From contig JBOGFJ010000161.1 of NCBI GenBank assembly GCA_050743385.1, forward strand, positions 1 through 12,415: 12,415 nucleotides of DNA, written 5' to 3'. Under the pieces are notes generated by a model. The model saw nothing but the letters and a program-made list of their open reading frames with translations, had not been told where the DNA came from and searched no databases. Position numbers and translations under genes: made by a program. Positions 1-6,811 of the stretch are shown piece by piece. Numbering within the stretch: position 1 is the stretch's first letter; each line of letters begins with the position of its first letter. This DNA comes from JACDBD01 sp050743385. GTDB taxonomy: Bacteria; Actinomycetota; Acidimicrobiia; IMCC26256; JACDBD01.

Positions 1-785
1 AGCGCGCTCGCCAGCACCGGCAGCCACTCCCGCACGGGCGCGGGCTCGTCGTCGACGATGTAGTAGATACCCGGCGGGCCCTGTTCGACCGCGATGGCGG
101 TCGCCGCCGCGGCGTCTTCGATGTGGATGTACGACGTGAAGCCACCGCCGTCCCCGACGATTGGAAACCGACGCTTGCGGATCGGTGCTGCCATCACCGC
201 ATCCGGAGCCAAGCTGATCGAGGTCCCCGGACCGTAGAAGCCGCCGTAGCGCAACGCGAGACCCTCGCCCCACTCGATCGTCGTCACCGCCTCCTCCAGA
301 TAGAGGAGCCCCTCCACTACCGGCCGCAGCGGCGCCGGCGGGTCGGGATCGAGGGGATCGGCCTCGGTCTGCACCGGCCCGCCCGTGCGGGCCCATCGAA
401 AGGCCCCGAAGCTCTGCGCCACGAAGCGCCGTGCCCCCACGGCGCGGCCCGCCGCCAAGAGATGGTCCGTCGCCTCGGTACGCAGCCGGTTGGTCATCTT
501 CGCCATCGCGGAGCGGTCGGGGTGCCGCGCGTCGCGGATGCTCATCTTCCCGGACAGCGCCGTGAGCTCGTGCACGATCACCTGCGGCTCGGCCTCGCCC
601 ACCACCGACGCCACCGCGTCGGGGTCGAGTGCGTCGGCGACAACCGGCCGCGCCCCCAGCGCCCGCAGCCCGTCCTGCTTCGACGCGGTCCTGGTCATGG
701 CCACAACCTCGTGGCCGGCGGCCACCAGCTTGGGGACCAGCTGCACGCCCAGCGCACCCGAAGCCCCGGCGACGAAAACCTTCAT
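1..785 (-). CDS. NAD(P)-dependent epimerase/dehydratase-like protein (C-terminus cut by window edge)
   Basis: Reading the reverse strand from the ATG at 785 gives an open frame of 261 codons that runs off the left edge; the family is usually about 300 residues, so a short C-terminal piece is missing. The N-terminus MKVFVAGASGALG is a Rossmann nucleotide-binding start with GxxGxxG at residues 7-13. Further along are a LRYGGFYGPGT segment (residues 178-188) and IVGDGGGFTSYIHIEDAA, where extended or atypical SDR proteins place their substrate-side loops. No clear YxxxK catalytic pair is seen, so it may be an atypical (NmrA/epimerase-like) member; the substrate is unknown. An AGGAG ribosome site lies 6 bases before the ATG, and a perfect 8-base inverted repeat (798-824) lies just upstream of that. 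The next gene upstream on the same strand is a TetR regulator 282 bases away, so co-transcription is possible but not shown. Confidence 0.9.
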   Translation of the reverse strand, partial: MKVFVAGASGALGVQLVPKLVAAGHEVVAMTRTASKQDGLRALGARPVVADALDPDAVASVVGEAEPQVIVHELTALSGKMSIRDARHPDRSAMAKMTNRLRTEATDHLLAAGRAVGARRFVAQSFGAFRWARTGGPVQTEADPLDPDPPAPLRPVVEGLLYLEEAVTTIEWGEGLALRYGGFYGPGTSISLAPDAVMAAPIRKRRFPIVGDGGGFTSYIHIEDAAAATAIAVEQGPPGIYYIVDDEPAPVREWLPVLASA

Positions 786-797
786 GGCAACTCCTCG

Positions 798-824
798 CTC
801 GTCTCGGTCACCTACAGAGACGAG
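798..824. promoter_or_regulatory. Inverted repeat in the leader of the epimerase-like gene (candidate operator or 5'-UTR hairpin)
   Basis: CTCGTCTC (798-805) and GAGACGAG (817-824) are perfect 8-base arms around an 11-base spacer, and two more pairs (GT/AC) occur inside the spacer. It lies 13 bases upstream of the ATG at 785 and just outside the ribosome site. This position fits a repressor operator over a transcription start or a stem-loop controlling translation; nothing in the sequence decides between them. Confidence 0.45.
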
Positions 825-1016
825 ATACCCACCTCCGCCTGTGACACTCCGCCAGATCGTTCCCTGGCGCGTCGAAGCTGATCGGTGGAGGCATCAGTGC
901 CGATGGGATGCGAGAAGACCGTCCGACCCAGTAACAGACGCACCGGGAGGGCGCGGTCACCGGACGCATGCGAGGAGAAGCCGATGCAGTTCGAACGCCA
1001 CAACCGCATCTCTTCC

Positions 1017-1029
1017 GGCGCGTCGCGCC
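1017..1029. repeat. Short perfect palindrome GGCGCG-T-CGCGCC downstream of the TetR gene
   Basis: Perfect 6-base arms around one central base, 39 bases past the TetR stop codon on the reverse strand. It is followed on that strand by no T-run, so it is not a convincing intrinsic terminator, and a palindrome this GC-rich can arise by chance here. The rest of 786-1067 holds no convincing gene: it has the leader of the epimerase-like gene and otherwise nothing I can recognise. Confidence 0.25.
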
Positions 1030-1067
1030 TGTCTCGCACAAGTGCGTTGACGAAGGCAACGGCTCTG

Positions 1068-1667
1068 TCAGGCCTGGAGTGCATCGATCCATCTTTGGAG
1101 CCTTCGTGTTTGCCGGGCCATGAGCTCGGGTCGTCCGAGCGCGCCGGTGAGGACGGCGCTGCCCTCGTACGAGGCAACCAACTCGACCGCCAGGTCGCGT
1201 GCGTCGCGTCGCCCTATTGCGCGGAACTGCTGCTCGGCCCAGTCGAGGAGAATCCGCATCAGCGAGGCGGCGAGCGGATCTGAGCCTTCTGCCTGCTTGG
1301 CCAGCTCTGAGCACAGCGTGCCGTAGCGGCAGCCGTATTGGGCGATCGAGTCAGACCGCGTGGCCAACATACGCATGAGCGCCTTGAGCCGAGCCTTGGG
1401 GCTGCGATGTCGGCGCTCCAGCTCGGCGAGTGTTGACTCGAGCCGAACTCCGTGGGCCTCCACGACGGCGCCGATGATGTCGCCTTTCGTCTTGAAGTAG
1501 TAGTACAGGTTGCCCACCGGCACATCAGCGGCCTGGGCGATGTCCGCCAGCGTCGTGCGCGCGACACCGTGGCGATACACCAACTCGCTCGCTGCGGTCA
1601 CCAAACGGTCCCGTTTGCCCGGTCGCGCTACCGAGGCGGCCTCGCCAACCTTTCCTGAGTCAGTCAT
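1068..1667 (-). CDS. TetR/AcrR-family transcriptional repressor
   Basis: A 199-residue protein, normal for the family. The N-terminal DNA-binding domain is clear: after RDRLVTAASELVYRHGVART comes TTLADIAQAADVPVGNLYYYFKTK (about residues 38-61), the TetR helix-turn-helix with its hallmark LYYYFKTK end. The C-terminal two-thirds (from about residue 75) is the ligand-binding and dimerisation part, with the segment GCRYGTLCSELAKQ (C113, C119) typical of one TetR C-terminal subgroup. The start was set at the ATG (MTDSGK) because the GTG 33 bases upstream leads into promoter-like sequence. It is divergent from the amidase gene, with an imperfect palindrome in the 80 bases between the two start codons, so the likely role is repression of the amidase and of itself, relieved by a small molecule that may be the amidase's substrate (inference). 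It could also control the epimerase-like gene downstream. Confidence 0.93.
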   Translation of the reverse strand: MTDSGKVGEAASVARPGKRDRLVTAASELVYRHGVARTTLADIAQAADVPVGNLYYYFKTKGDIIGAVVEAHGVRLESTLAELERRHRSPKARLKALMRMLATRSDSIAQYGCRYGTLCSELAKQAEGSDPLAASLMRILLDWAEQQFRAIGRRDARDLAVELVASYEGSAVLTGALGRPELMARQTRRLQRWIDALQA

Positions 1668-1680
1668 CTCGCTCACAGTA

Positions 1681-1710
1681 TTGACCGCACCCGGACCCAC
1701 GATTTAGGTT
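1681..1710 (+). promoter_or_regulatory. Probable promoter of the amidase gene
   Basis: TTGACC at 1681-1686 as a -35 element and TAGGTT at 1705-1710 as a -10 element, 18 bases apart, resemble housekeeping actinobacterial promoters. The implied start point near 1717 falls inside the neighbouring palindrome and about 30 bases before the amidase ATG. Confidence 0.5.
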
Positions 1711-1724
1711 AGTCGTCTAACTAA
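1704..1724. promoter_or_regulatory. Candidate TetR operator between the repressor and amidase genes
   Basis: The core GTTAG-TCGT-CTAAC (1708-1721) has perfect 5-base arms. It is flanked by a further TTAG (1704-1707) and CTAA (1721-1724), giving a 21-base near-palindrome of the size and AT-rich arm style of TetR operators. It overlaps the proposed -10 element and start point of the amidase promoter and lies 37 bases from the TetR start codon, so a bound repressor could block both genes. Confidence 0.6.
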
Positions 1725-1747
1725 GAAGCGGCGGAAGGATCTCACGT

Positions 1748-3157
1748 ATGGGCACGCCGTCATCGCTCGTCGACCTCACGTTGAGCCAGGCGGCGGCCGC
1801 CGTCTCGGCGCGCGAGTGCTCGCCCGTCGAGCTCACCGACGACTACCTGACCCGCATCGAGGAGCTTGATCCGAGCCTCAACGCCTACGTCGAGGTCACC
1901 CGGCAGCGGGCGAAGGACGACGCCGCCCGCGCTGTCGATGAAATCGCCAAGGGCCGGTACCGAGGCCCCCTGCACGGCATCCCGATCGCGCTGAAGGACC
2001 TCGTCGACACCGCCGGCATCCGCACCGGATCCGGGACCGCGGTCTACCGGGACCGCGTCCCGGCGAAGGATGCGACCGTGGCACGGCGGTTGGCAGATGC
2101 CGGCACGGTCCTGCTCGGAAAGAGCAACACCCACGAGCTGGCGTTCGGGGTAACGACCAACAACCCCCACACCGGCACGACCCGCAACCCGAAGGATCCG
2201 TCCCGCATCCCTGGTGGATCGTCCGGCGGGTCGGGCGCCGCGGTCGCCGCCCACCTGACCTGCGCGGCGATCGGCACCGACGGTGCGGGCAGCGTGCGCA
2301 TCCCGGCCAGCTTCTGCGGCTGCGTCGGGCTGAAACCGACGTACGGGCTCGTCTCCAAGTCGGGAGTGACCGTCCTCTCACACGTCGGCGACCACGTGGG
2401 CCCCCTCGCCCGCACCGTGGAGGATGCCGCGCTCGTGCTCCAGGCGATCGCCGGCTACGACGCCTCCGATTTCTCGAGCGTCCCCGTCCCCGTTCCCGAC
2501 TACAGCGCCGCGCTCACCGGCGACATCCGTGGGTTGAAGGTCGGCATCCCGCGCTCGACCATGTGGGGCCTGCTCGACGACGAAGTGCGGGCGGCGGCCG
2601 ACGCCGCGCTCACCGCCCTCGCCGATCTCGGGGCCATGCTGGTCGAGATCGACCTTCCCGACCACACCCCGGCCGTCGGCCAGCCGGGCACCCCCGGCTA
2701 CTTCTCGCTCGGGATCGCCGAGTCGAAGTTCGCCCACCGCGAAGCGTGGGCAGCCCACGCCGAGGGGTTCGGCCCCGACCTGTCGATGCTCTACTCGCTC
2801 CCAGAGATGACCGGGTCGATGGTGGTCGAGTCGCTCGACATGGTCTACGCCTACGCGCAGGCCGTCCGCAAGGCGCTCACTGAGGTCGACATCCTCGCAT
2901 CGCCCACGGTTCCCATCGCTGCGCCGGAGATCGGCGCGGAGATGGTGACAGTGGGCGGGCAGGAACTGCCGCTCAGCGCGGTGGCGATCGCCAACACCGC
3001 CCCGTACAACATGGCGCACGTCCCGGCCATCTCCGTCCCGTGCGGGACAACGAGCGCGGGCTTGCCGATCGGCTTCCAGATCGCCGGTCGTCCGTTCGAC
3101 GAGGCAACCGTCCTGCGTGCCGCCCACGCCTACGAGCAGGCGGTGGTCACGGGGTGA
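1748..3157 (+). CDS. Amidase-signature-family hydrolase
   Basis: A 469-residue amidase of the Ser-cisSer-Lys class, which hydrolyses amide bonds of small molecules in the cytoplasm. The catalytic residues are all visible: Lys83 in GIPIALKDLVD, cis-Ser158 in GGSSGGSGAAV, and nucleophile Ser182 in GTDGAGSVRIPAS. The 75- and 24-residue spacings are the same as in well-studied members such as fatty acid amide hydrolase. Ala180 replaces the usual Gly in the GTDxGGS loop. An AAGGA ribosome site 8 bases before the ATG supports the start. The family is full length and intact. The closest named relatives would be GatA-like or general amidases; no gatB or gatC is nearby and a dedicated TetR repressor is divergent, so a catabolic or detoxifying amidase is more likely than tRNA amidation. 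The substrate cannot be read from the sequence. Confidence 0.95.
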   Translation: MGTPSSLVDLTLSQAAAAVSARECSPVELTDDYLTRIEELDPSLNAYVEVTRQRAKDDAARAVDEIAKGRYRGPLHGIPIALKDLVDTAGIRTGSGTAVYRDRVPAKDATVARRLADAGTVLLGKSNTHELAFGVTTNNPHTGTTRNPKDPSRIPGGSSGGSGAAVAAHLTCAAIGTDGAGSVRIPASFCGCVGLKPTYGLVSKSGVTVLSHVGDHVGPLARTVEDAALVLQAIAGYDASDFSSVPVPVPDYSAALTGDIRGLKVGIPRSTMWGLLDDEVRAAADAALTALADLGAMLVEIDLPDHTPAVGQPGTPGYFSLGIAESKFAHREAWAAHAEGFGPDLSMLYSLPEMTGSMVVESLDMVYAYAQAVRKALTEVDILASPTVPIAAPEIGAEMVTVGGQELPLSAVAIANTAPYNMAHVPAISVPCGTTSAGLPIGFQIAGRPFDEATVLRAAHAYEQAVVTG

Positions 3158-3161
3158 GGGA

Positions 3162-3180
3162 GGGCGGCGTCAGCGCGCCC
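3162..3180 (+). terminator. Weak hairpin just after the amidase stop
   Basis: GGGCG and CGCCC form a 5-base stem around a 9-base loop, 4 bases past the amidase stop codon. There is no T-run, so it is at best a weak or factor-assisted terminator. The remaining stretch 3181-3492 holds only the small ORF at 3311-3454 and the ribosome site at 3480-3486. Confidence 0.25.
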
Positions 3181-3310
3181 AGGTCAGCACCTTCACCGGG
3201 ATGGCCAATGGCGCGAGCTGTAGGCGCACGGCGATGCACCGATCGGCAGCACAGACCTCCGCCCTTCACACACAGTCGGCCAGCCCGTCGATCCAAGGAG
3301 AGGAACATCG

Positions 3311-3454
3311 GTGCCCCGGATCAGGCACGGGCCGCGGGCTCCGTCATGGATGCGACGCGTGCGAGCTTTCTCGACGTCGGGTGACATCCCTGCCACAGGA
3401 CGCGCGAATCGGCGTGCGTCACCGTGCGCCGTACGCTCCACCACCGGCATCTGA
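3311..3454 (+). CDS. Possible small Arg-rich ORF (47 codons) in the leader of the secreted-protein gene
   Basis: A GTG-started frame of 47 codons ending in TGA. Its only real support is an unusually good AAGGAG (3295-3300), 10 bases before the GTG. The predicted product is basic, with about ten arginines, no hydrophobic segment and no recognisable domain. Composition of this kind is common in untranslated GC-rich sequence. It ends 38 bases before the GTG of the secreted protein, so if translated it could be a leader peptide affecting the next gene. I do not recognise it, and a chance frame remains the more likely explanation. Confidence 0.2.
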   Translation: MPRIRHGPRAPSWMRRVRAFSTSGDIPATGRANRRASPCAVRSTTGI

Positions 3455-3479
3455 CCACTGATCGCGCGCAACGCAGGGT

Positions 3480-3486
3480 GGAGGAG
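3480..3486 (+). promoter_or_regulatory. Strong ribosome binding site that decides the start of the secreted protein
   Basis: GGAGGAG lies 6 bases upstream of the GTG at 3493. The competing ATG at 3556, which would give a tidier signal peptide, has no purine-rich site before it. This favours the GTG and so a signal peptide with a long n-region. Confidence 0.6.
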
Positions 3487-3492
3487 AGATCC

Positions 3493-4593
3493 GTGAAGAC
3501 CCGAGTCCAAACGATGAGGCGGACGCCGGCCCAGGATGGGCCCCCGACTTCCTCCATGAAGACGAAGACACTCGTCGCGCTCGCCATCGTGGCAGGCATG
3601 GTCGGCGTCGTAGCCAGTCCCGCGAGCGCGGCGTCCTCCACCACCGATTTCGAGCCCGTTGGCTTCGTGCCGGGCATCACGGTCCACAACCGCATGCCAG
3701 ACGGAACGCTCGCGGTGCCGCCCATCTCCGGGATCAATCCCGACGCCCAGGCCTGGTCGGTCGGCCAGGCGGGGGTCGACGAGATGGTGGTCGACATCAC
3801 TGGGACGGACCCAGCGCATGGCAAGGTCTGGCGGATCTCGGACCAGGCCGAGACGGGCGACCTCCAGAACCGGCCGCACGCTCCGCAGTCGGGCGGGTTC
3901 TCGGGTGAGACCACCGCGATCGACGACTTCGGCAACGAGACGCCAACTTCCAACGAGTACTACGCCAGAATCGACTTCCGGTCGGCAACCGGAGCGGCTC
4001 AACCGGGCATGCTCATGGACGTGACCGGCGCGTGCGGCGATGACTGCCGTCACGGGTACGTGCGGACCATCGACGGTGGTGATGGCCTCGACCTGCGCCT
4101 GTTCGACACGGGCGACAACACTGGCGCCGGCAGCTGCGGGACCTTCGTGACCCACGATGCCGACACGAATCTGTCCTACGGCGATTGGCACACGCTCGAG
4201 ATCGAGGTCACGTTCATCGATGGTTTCGCCGGCGCTCCGGGTGAGGCGGGCAACGACGTCGTGGACATCTGGGTGGACGGAACGAAGGTCCTCTCGGGGA
4301 CCAGCTGGGAGACCTGCTACGCGTTCACGGGCTCCGGCGAGCCGCGGGGGATCGACCGACTCGCGTTCAGTCGCGCCTCCGCGGGTATGTCAGAAGTCGG
4401 CGGCGGCCTCTACTTCGACAACGTGATGATCTCCGACCAACTTCCGGAGCGGGCGGCAACCCCCGCCTCGACGGAGGACTGCAGGAAGGGTGGCTGGCAG
4501 AGCCTCACCGACGACGATGGTCGCCCCTTCAGGAACCAGGGCGATTGCGTGAGCTACGTCGCCACGGGTGCCGGGAACGCCGCCGCCGGCTGA
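3493..4593 (+). CDS. Secreted protein with lectin/glucanase-like domain and C-terminal Cys-GGW/NQG-Cys motif
   Basis: A 366-residue protein from the GTG at 3493 (345 from the ATG at 3556). A Sec signal peptide is clear: KTKTLVALAIVAGMVGVV then ASPASA, with likely cleavage after Ala46. The mature part opens TTDFEPVGFVPG, contains many beta-strand-like stretches, and closes with GGGLYFDNVMIS (residues 303-314). This resembles concanavalin-A-like jelly-roll domains of secreted carbohydrate-active or adhesive proteins; no catalytic residues can be assigned. Residues 330-355 form a separate short unit: Cys330, GGW, then F-x-NQG-D-Cys352-VSY, a C-terminal motif I have seen in otherwise unrelated actinobacterial secreted proteins. 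All six cysteines of the mature chain (181, 185, 215, 275, 330, 352) could pair as disulfides. Function is unknown; a cell-surface or polysaccharide-binding role is a guess. It stands alone, convergent with the esterase gene. Confidence 0.85.
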   Translation: MKTRVQTMRRTPAQDGPPTSSMKTKTLVALAIVAGMVGVVASPASAASSTTDFEPVGFVPGITVHNRMPDGTLAVPPISGINPDAQAWSVGQAGVDEMVVDITGTDPAHGKVWRISDQAETGDLQNRPHAPQSGGFSGETTAIDDFGNETPTSNEYYARIDFRSATGAAQPGMLMDVTGACGDDCRHGYVRTIDGGDGLDLRLFDTGDNTGAGSCGTFVTHDADTNLSYGDWHTLEIEVTFIDGFAGAPGEAGNDVVDIWVDGTKVLSGTSWETCYAFTGSGEPRGIDRLAFSRASAGMSEVGGGLYFDNVMISDQLPERAATPASTEDCRKGGWQSLTDDDGRPFRNQGDCVSYVATGAGNAAAG

Positions 4594-4750
4594 CGGACGT
4601 ACCACGAGTCGATTGCCTCGACGCCAGTGCCAATGCCCGTGTCAACGTGACGAGCGACCGTTCGACTACCACCTCGACTTCTGACGCCGTGCTCGCCTGG
4701 CAACCCTGGGCAACGGTGACGGATGCACCGCGGGGACGCTGCGCTGAGGG

Positions 4751-5764
4751 TCAGGCCGCTGACGCGGCGGCGGGGGCGGGGCGGGCGAACGCGGCCACGA
4801 TGGCGGGGAGGGTGGCCTCGAGGTCGTCGCGCCAGTAGTCCCATGTGTGGGCGCCCGGGCCGTAGTCGTCGTAGAGGTGGGGGATGCCCAGCTCGTCGAG
4901 GCGGCGGTGCAGGGTGGCCGTGGCCTGCGAGACGCCGATCTCCTGGACGTCGATGGTCCCGCCGTGCTCGCCCCCCGGCATGCCGTTCCCGGTGCGGAGC
5001 TGCACCTCGACGGTGCGGAGGCCCTCGGCCAGATCGACCGGGTTGTGGGCGCGCCACGTCGCCTCGTCGAGGACGCGGTGGCCGAAGATGTCGCCCGGCG
5101 TGCCGTCGTGCGCCAGCGGTGACGCCGACACGACCGCCGACACGCCCGGGTGCAGGATGTCGACCGCGCCGGAGAACGACGCCGCGAACCCGAAGAGGTC
5201 AGGATGGCGGGCGGCGTAGTGCATGGCGCCGAAGCCACCCATCGACAACCCGGCCACGGCCCGGCCCCCGCGGTCGGTGCGCGTCTGGTAGCGGGACTCG
5301 ATGAACGGACGCAGCTCGCCGAGGTGGAACGTCTCCCAGCCCTGCGGCCCCTCGGGCGTGGCGTTGCGCCAGTCGGCGTACCACCCGCCGGTGCCCGCGT
5401 CGGGCATCACCACGATGAGGGGCAGGCCGGCGGTGAGTGCCTCGGCATTGCCCACGTCGGTCCAATCGGCGGCGCTCCCGAACCCGCCGTGCAGGAGCCA
5501 CAGCACCGGCAGGTGGTCGGCGTTGGCGTCGAACCCTTCGGGGGTGAGCACCCGCACGTCGATCTCGCGGCCCAGGGCGGGGCTGTGCACGCGCAGCTGG
5601 CTGAGCCGCGGCGACAGGGTCTGCGTGCCGCGCAGCTCGAGACCGCTCGGCGCGGCCTCGGTGGCCCGGGCGACCGAGGGGTCGACCGCGGGGGTCGCGC
5701 CCAGCAGGCCGAGCGCCGAGAGGGCCAGCACGGCCGTGACGAGGCGGCGGGGGCGAGCGGTCAT
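4751..5764 (-). CDS. Secreted alpha/beta-hydrolase esterase (antigen 85/FrmB-type)
   Basis: A 337-residue protein with an N-terminal signal segment (RPRR then LVTAVLALSALGLLGATPA), so it acts outside the membrane. The core is an esterase-D/antigen 85 type alpha/beta hydrolase: LHGGFGSAADW oxyanion region (residues 91-101), nucleophile Ser174 in GLSMGG, and His306 in GPGAHTWDYW. The stretch GNGMPGGEHGG followed by E275 lines up with the GNG...E region of mycobacterial antigen 85, making E275 (or D272) the probable acid. Antigen 85 proteins transfer mycolates, but relatives without mycolic acids are ordinary acyl esterases, and that is the safer call; the substrate is unknown. The C-terminus is a short Ala/Pro tail. 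A GAGGGA ribosome site precedes the ATG. It follows the five-gene operon on the same strand after about 130 bases with a candidate terminator, so it is probably a separate unit. Confidence 0.92.
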   Translation of the reverse strand: MTARPRRLVTAVLALSALGLLGATPAVDPSVARATEAAPSGLELRGTQTLSPRLSQLRVHSPALGREIDVRVLTPEGFDANADHLPVLWLLHGGFGSAADWTDVGNAEALTAGLPLIVVMPDAGTGGWYADWRNATPEGPQGWETFHLGELRPFIESRYQTRTDRGGRAVAGLSMGGFGAMHYAARHPDLFGFAASFSGAVDILHPGVSAVVSASPLAHDGTPGDIFGHRVLDEATWRAHNPVDLAEGLRTVEVQLRTGNGMPGGEHGGTIDVQEIGVSQATATLHRRLDELGIPHLYDDYGPGAHTWDYWRDDLEATLPAIVAAFARPAPAAASAA

Positions 5765-5786
5765 GGTGGTCCCTCAGAGGAGCGCG

Positions 5787-5803
5787 CTGGTCACCACGAC
5801 CAG
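5787..5803. promoter_or_regulatory. Inverted repeat upstream of the esterase gene
   Basis: CTGGTC-accac-GACCAG is a perfect 6-base inverted repeat 23-39 bases upstream of the esterase ATG. It could be an operator or a leader stem-loop. Confidence 0.3.
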
Positions 5804-5857
5804 AACGGACCATCTGCCTATTTCGGACACGGTAGCGCGCAGTTGGGTACGAAACCA

Positions 5858-5891
5858 CGCGCCGGACGCCCGTTTCCGACCCGCCGGCGCG
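5858..5891 (-). terminator. Candidate terminator hairpin at the end of the five-gene operon
   Basis: On the reverse strand, 6 bases past the stop codon of the last gene, CGCGCCGG and CCGGCGCG form a perfect 8-base stem around an 18-base loop. A short TGGTTTC follows rather than a proper T-run. Position and stem strength suit a terminator or 3'-end stabiliser, but the weak T tract leaves doubt. Confidence 0.45.
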
Positions 5892-5897
5892 GACAGG

Positions 5898-6287
5898 TCA
5901 GGGGATCACCTGGAGCTCGACCACATCCATCTGCAGGTGGTCGACCATGAAGTCTTCGACACAGCCCCGGAACTGCCGGCGGTTCGTATGGTCGAGGGGC
6001 CTGTCCAACACGGCCCGGAAGTGCTTGCTGTCCAAGCGCTCGATCCCATCGTCGACGTCGGCGGTGACCTCGAGACGGCAGGTCAGCACCTGCGCCTCGA
6101 CCATCTCGGGGAGCCGCTGGCTCTTCTCGCCGCCCTTGGTCTTGGCCGACACGATCAGCTCCGTGCCGGTGCCGGTGACCTCCTGGTGCGTCGAGAGTGT
6201 TGCCTCACGCAGCGCGAGCACCCCCGCGATGCCCACCGCGAGACCGACGAGGCCGAGGAGGATACGGCCGGGCCTCAGCTTCCTCAC
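5898..6287 (-). CDS. Single-pass membrane protein of unknown function
   Basis: A 129-residue protein starting at the GTG at 6287, whose GTGA overlaps the stop of the preceding gene by 4 bases. After a basic start (RKLRPGR) there is one hydrophobic segment, ILLGLVGLAVGIAGVLAL (residues 9-26), then about 100 hydrophilic residues that should lie outside the membrane by the positive-inside rule. That domain holds two cysteines (C70, C109) that could form a disulfide, and alternates short strand-like stretches such as EAQVLTCRLEVTADV and MDVVELQVI. I recognise no family. Its place as last gene in a tightly coupled operon suggests it works with the three-helix protein encoded just before it. Larger upstream extensions of this frame are not credible because they would overlap the whole neighbour. 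Confidence 0.8.
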   Translation of the reverse strand: MRKLRPGRILLGLVGLAVGIAGVLALREATLSTHQEVTGTGTELIVSAKTKGGEKSQRLPEMVEAQVLTCRLEVTADVDDGIERLDSKHFRAVLDRPLDHTNRRQFRGCVEDFMVDHLQMDVVELQVIP

Positions 6288-6811
6288 TGGCTGCTGGCAC
6301 GGCGCAACAGCCGGCGAATCTGCTCGTCGTTGGCGCCTGGTACCTCTTGGGCGAGAACGGTGACGTCGTCGACCAGCAGCCCGCCGCTCGGATAGCTGAT
6401 CGCCTCGAGTTGGCGTACCAGCTTCTGCTCGCCGGCGGGCGACGCCGACGACTTCGACGCGACGCGATCGACGACCCAGGCGATGCCCGAGATGATGACG
6501 CCGCCCCCGATGAGGAACGTGATGAACACGTTCGTTTGGCGGGTGGAGTCGCGCAGCCACGCAAAGCGGTCCGGCGACGGCGGCCGGGTTTCGCGCAGGA
6601 TCTGGGCGACCGCGGGGTCGACGCGGTTGCGGTACTCCATGCGCGTGAGGCGACGGAGCACCAGTCCGGTCGCGAGACCGACCTCGGCGATGAGCACGAT
6701 CAATCCGAAGAACAGCGCCCGGTTCCACTCCCAGCGGTTGAGTGACACGACCATGTAGAGGGCCCCCGCGAGCAGCGTGCCGATGCCGGCCAGCCAGGCG
6801 ATGATCTTCAC
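6284..6811 (-). CDS. Three-helix membrane protein of unknown function
   Basis: A 175-residue protein from the GTG at 6811; the GTG overlaps the TGA of the phosphotransferase gene (GTGA), which fixes the start and implies translational coupling. Hydrophobic segments lie at about residues 4-22 (IAWLAGIGTLLAGALYMVV), 33-52 (LFFGLIVLIAEVGLATGLVL) and 95-115 (VFITFLIGGGVIISGIAWVV). A basic loop between the second and third (RRLTRMEYRNR...) is probably cytoplasmic. The C-terminal 60 residues are soluble and mixed in charge, with no cysteine and no known motif. I do not recognise a family. Being sandwiched between a phosphotransferase and another membrane protein suggests a membrane partner of the pathway; this is inference from gene order only. 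Confidence 0.82.
   Translation of the reverse strand: MKIIAWLAGIGTLLAGALYMVVSLNRWEWNRALFFGLIVLIAEVGLATGLVLRRLTRMEYRNRVDPAVAQILRETRPPSPDRFAWLRDSTRQTNVFITFLIGGGVIISGIAWVVDRVASKSSASPAGEQKLVRQLEAISYPSGGLLVDDVTVLAQEVPGANDEQIRRLLRRASSQ

Noticed and set aside
984..1283. Forward ORF of 99 codons with a GAGGAGA site, overlapping the TetR 3' end
   Set aside because: Most of it is antisense to the TetR coding region and the product has no recognisable feature; the ribosome-site match alone is not enough.
1668..1700. GTG at 1700 as start of the TetR gene
   Set aside because: It would put coding sequence across the -35 region of the divergent promoter; the ATG at 1667 gives a normal TetR N-terminus.
1748..3157. 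Calling the amidase GatA
   Set aside because: No gatB or gatC is adjacent and a dedicated TetR regulator is divergent, unlike the housekeeping gatCAB arrangement.
4594..4750. Bidirectional terminator between the convergent secreted-protein and esterase genes
   Set aside because: Only short, poorly matched repeats and no T-runs were found, so I report none.
4751..5764. Naming the esterase a mycolyltransferase (antigen 85)
   Set aside because: The fold and catalytic pattern match, but nothing in the window indicates mycolic acid metabolism.
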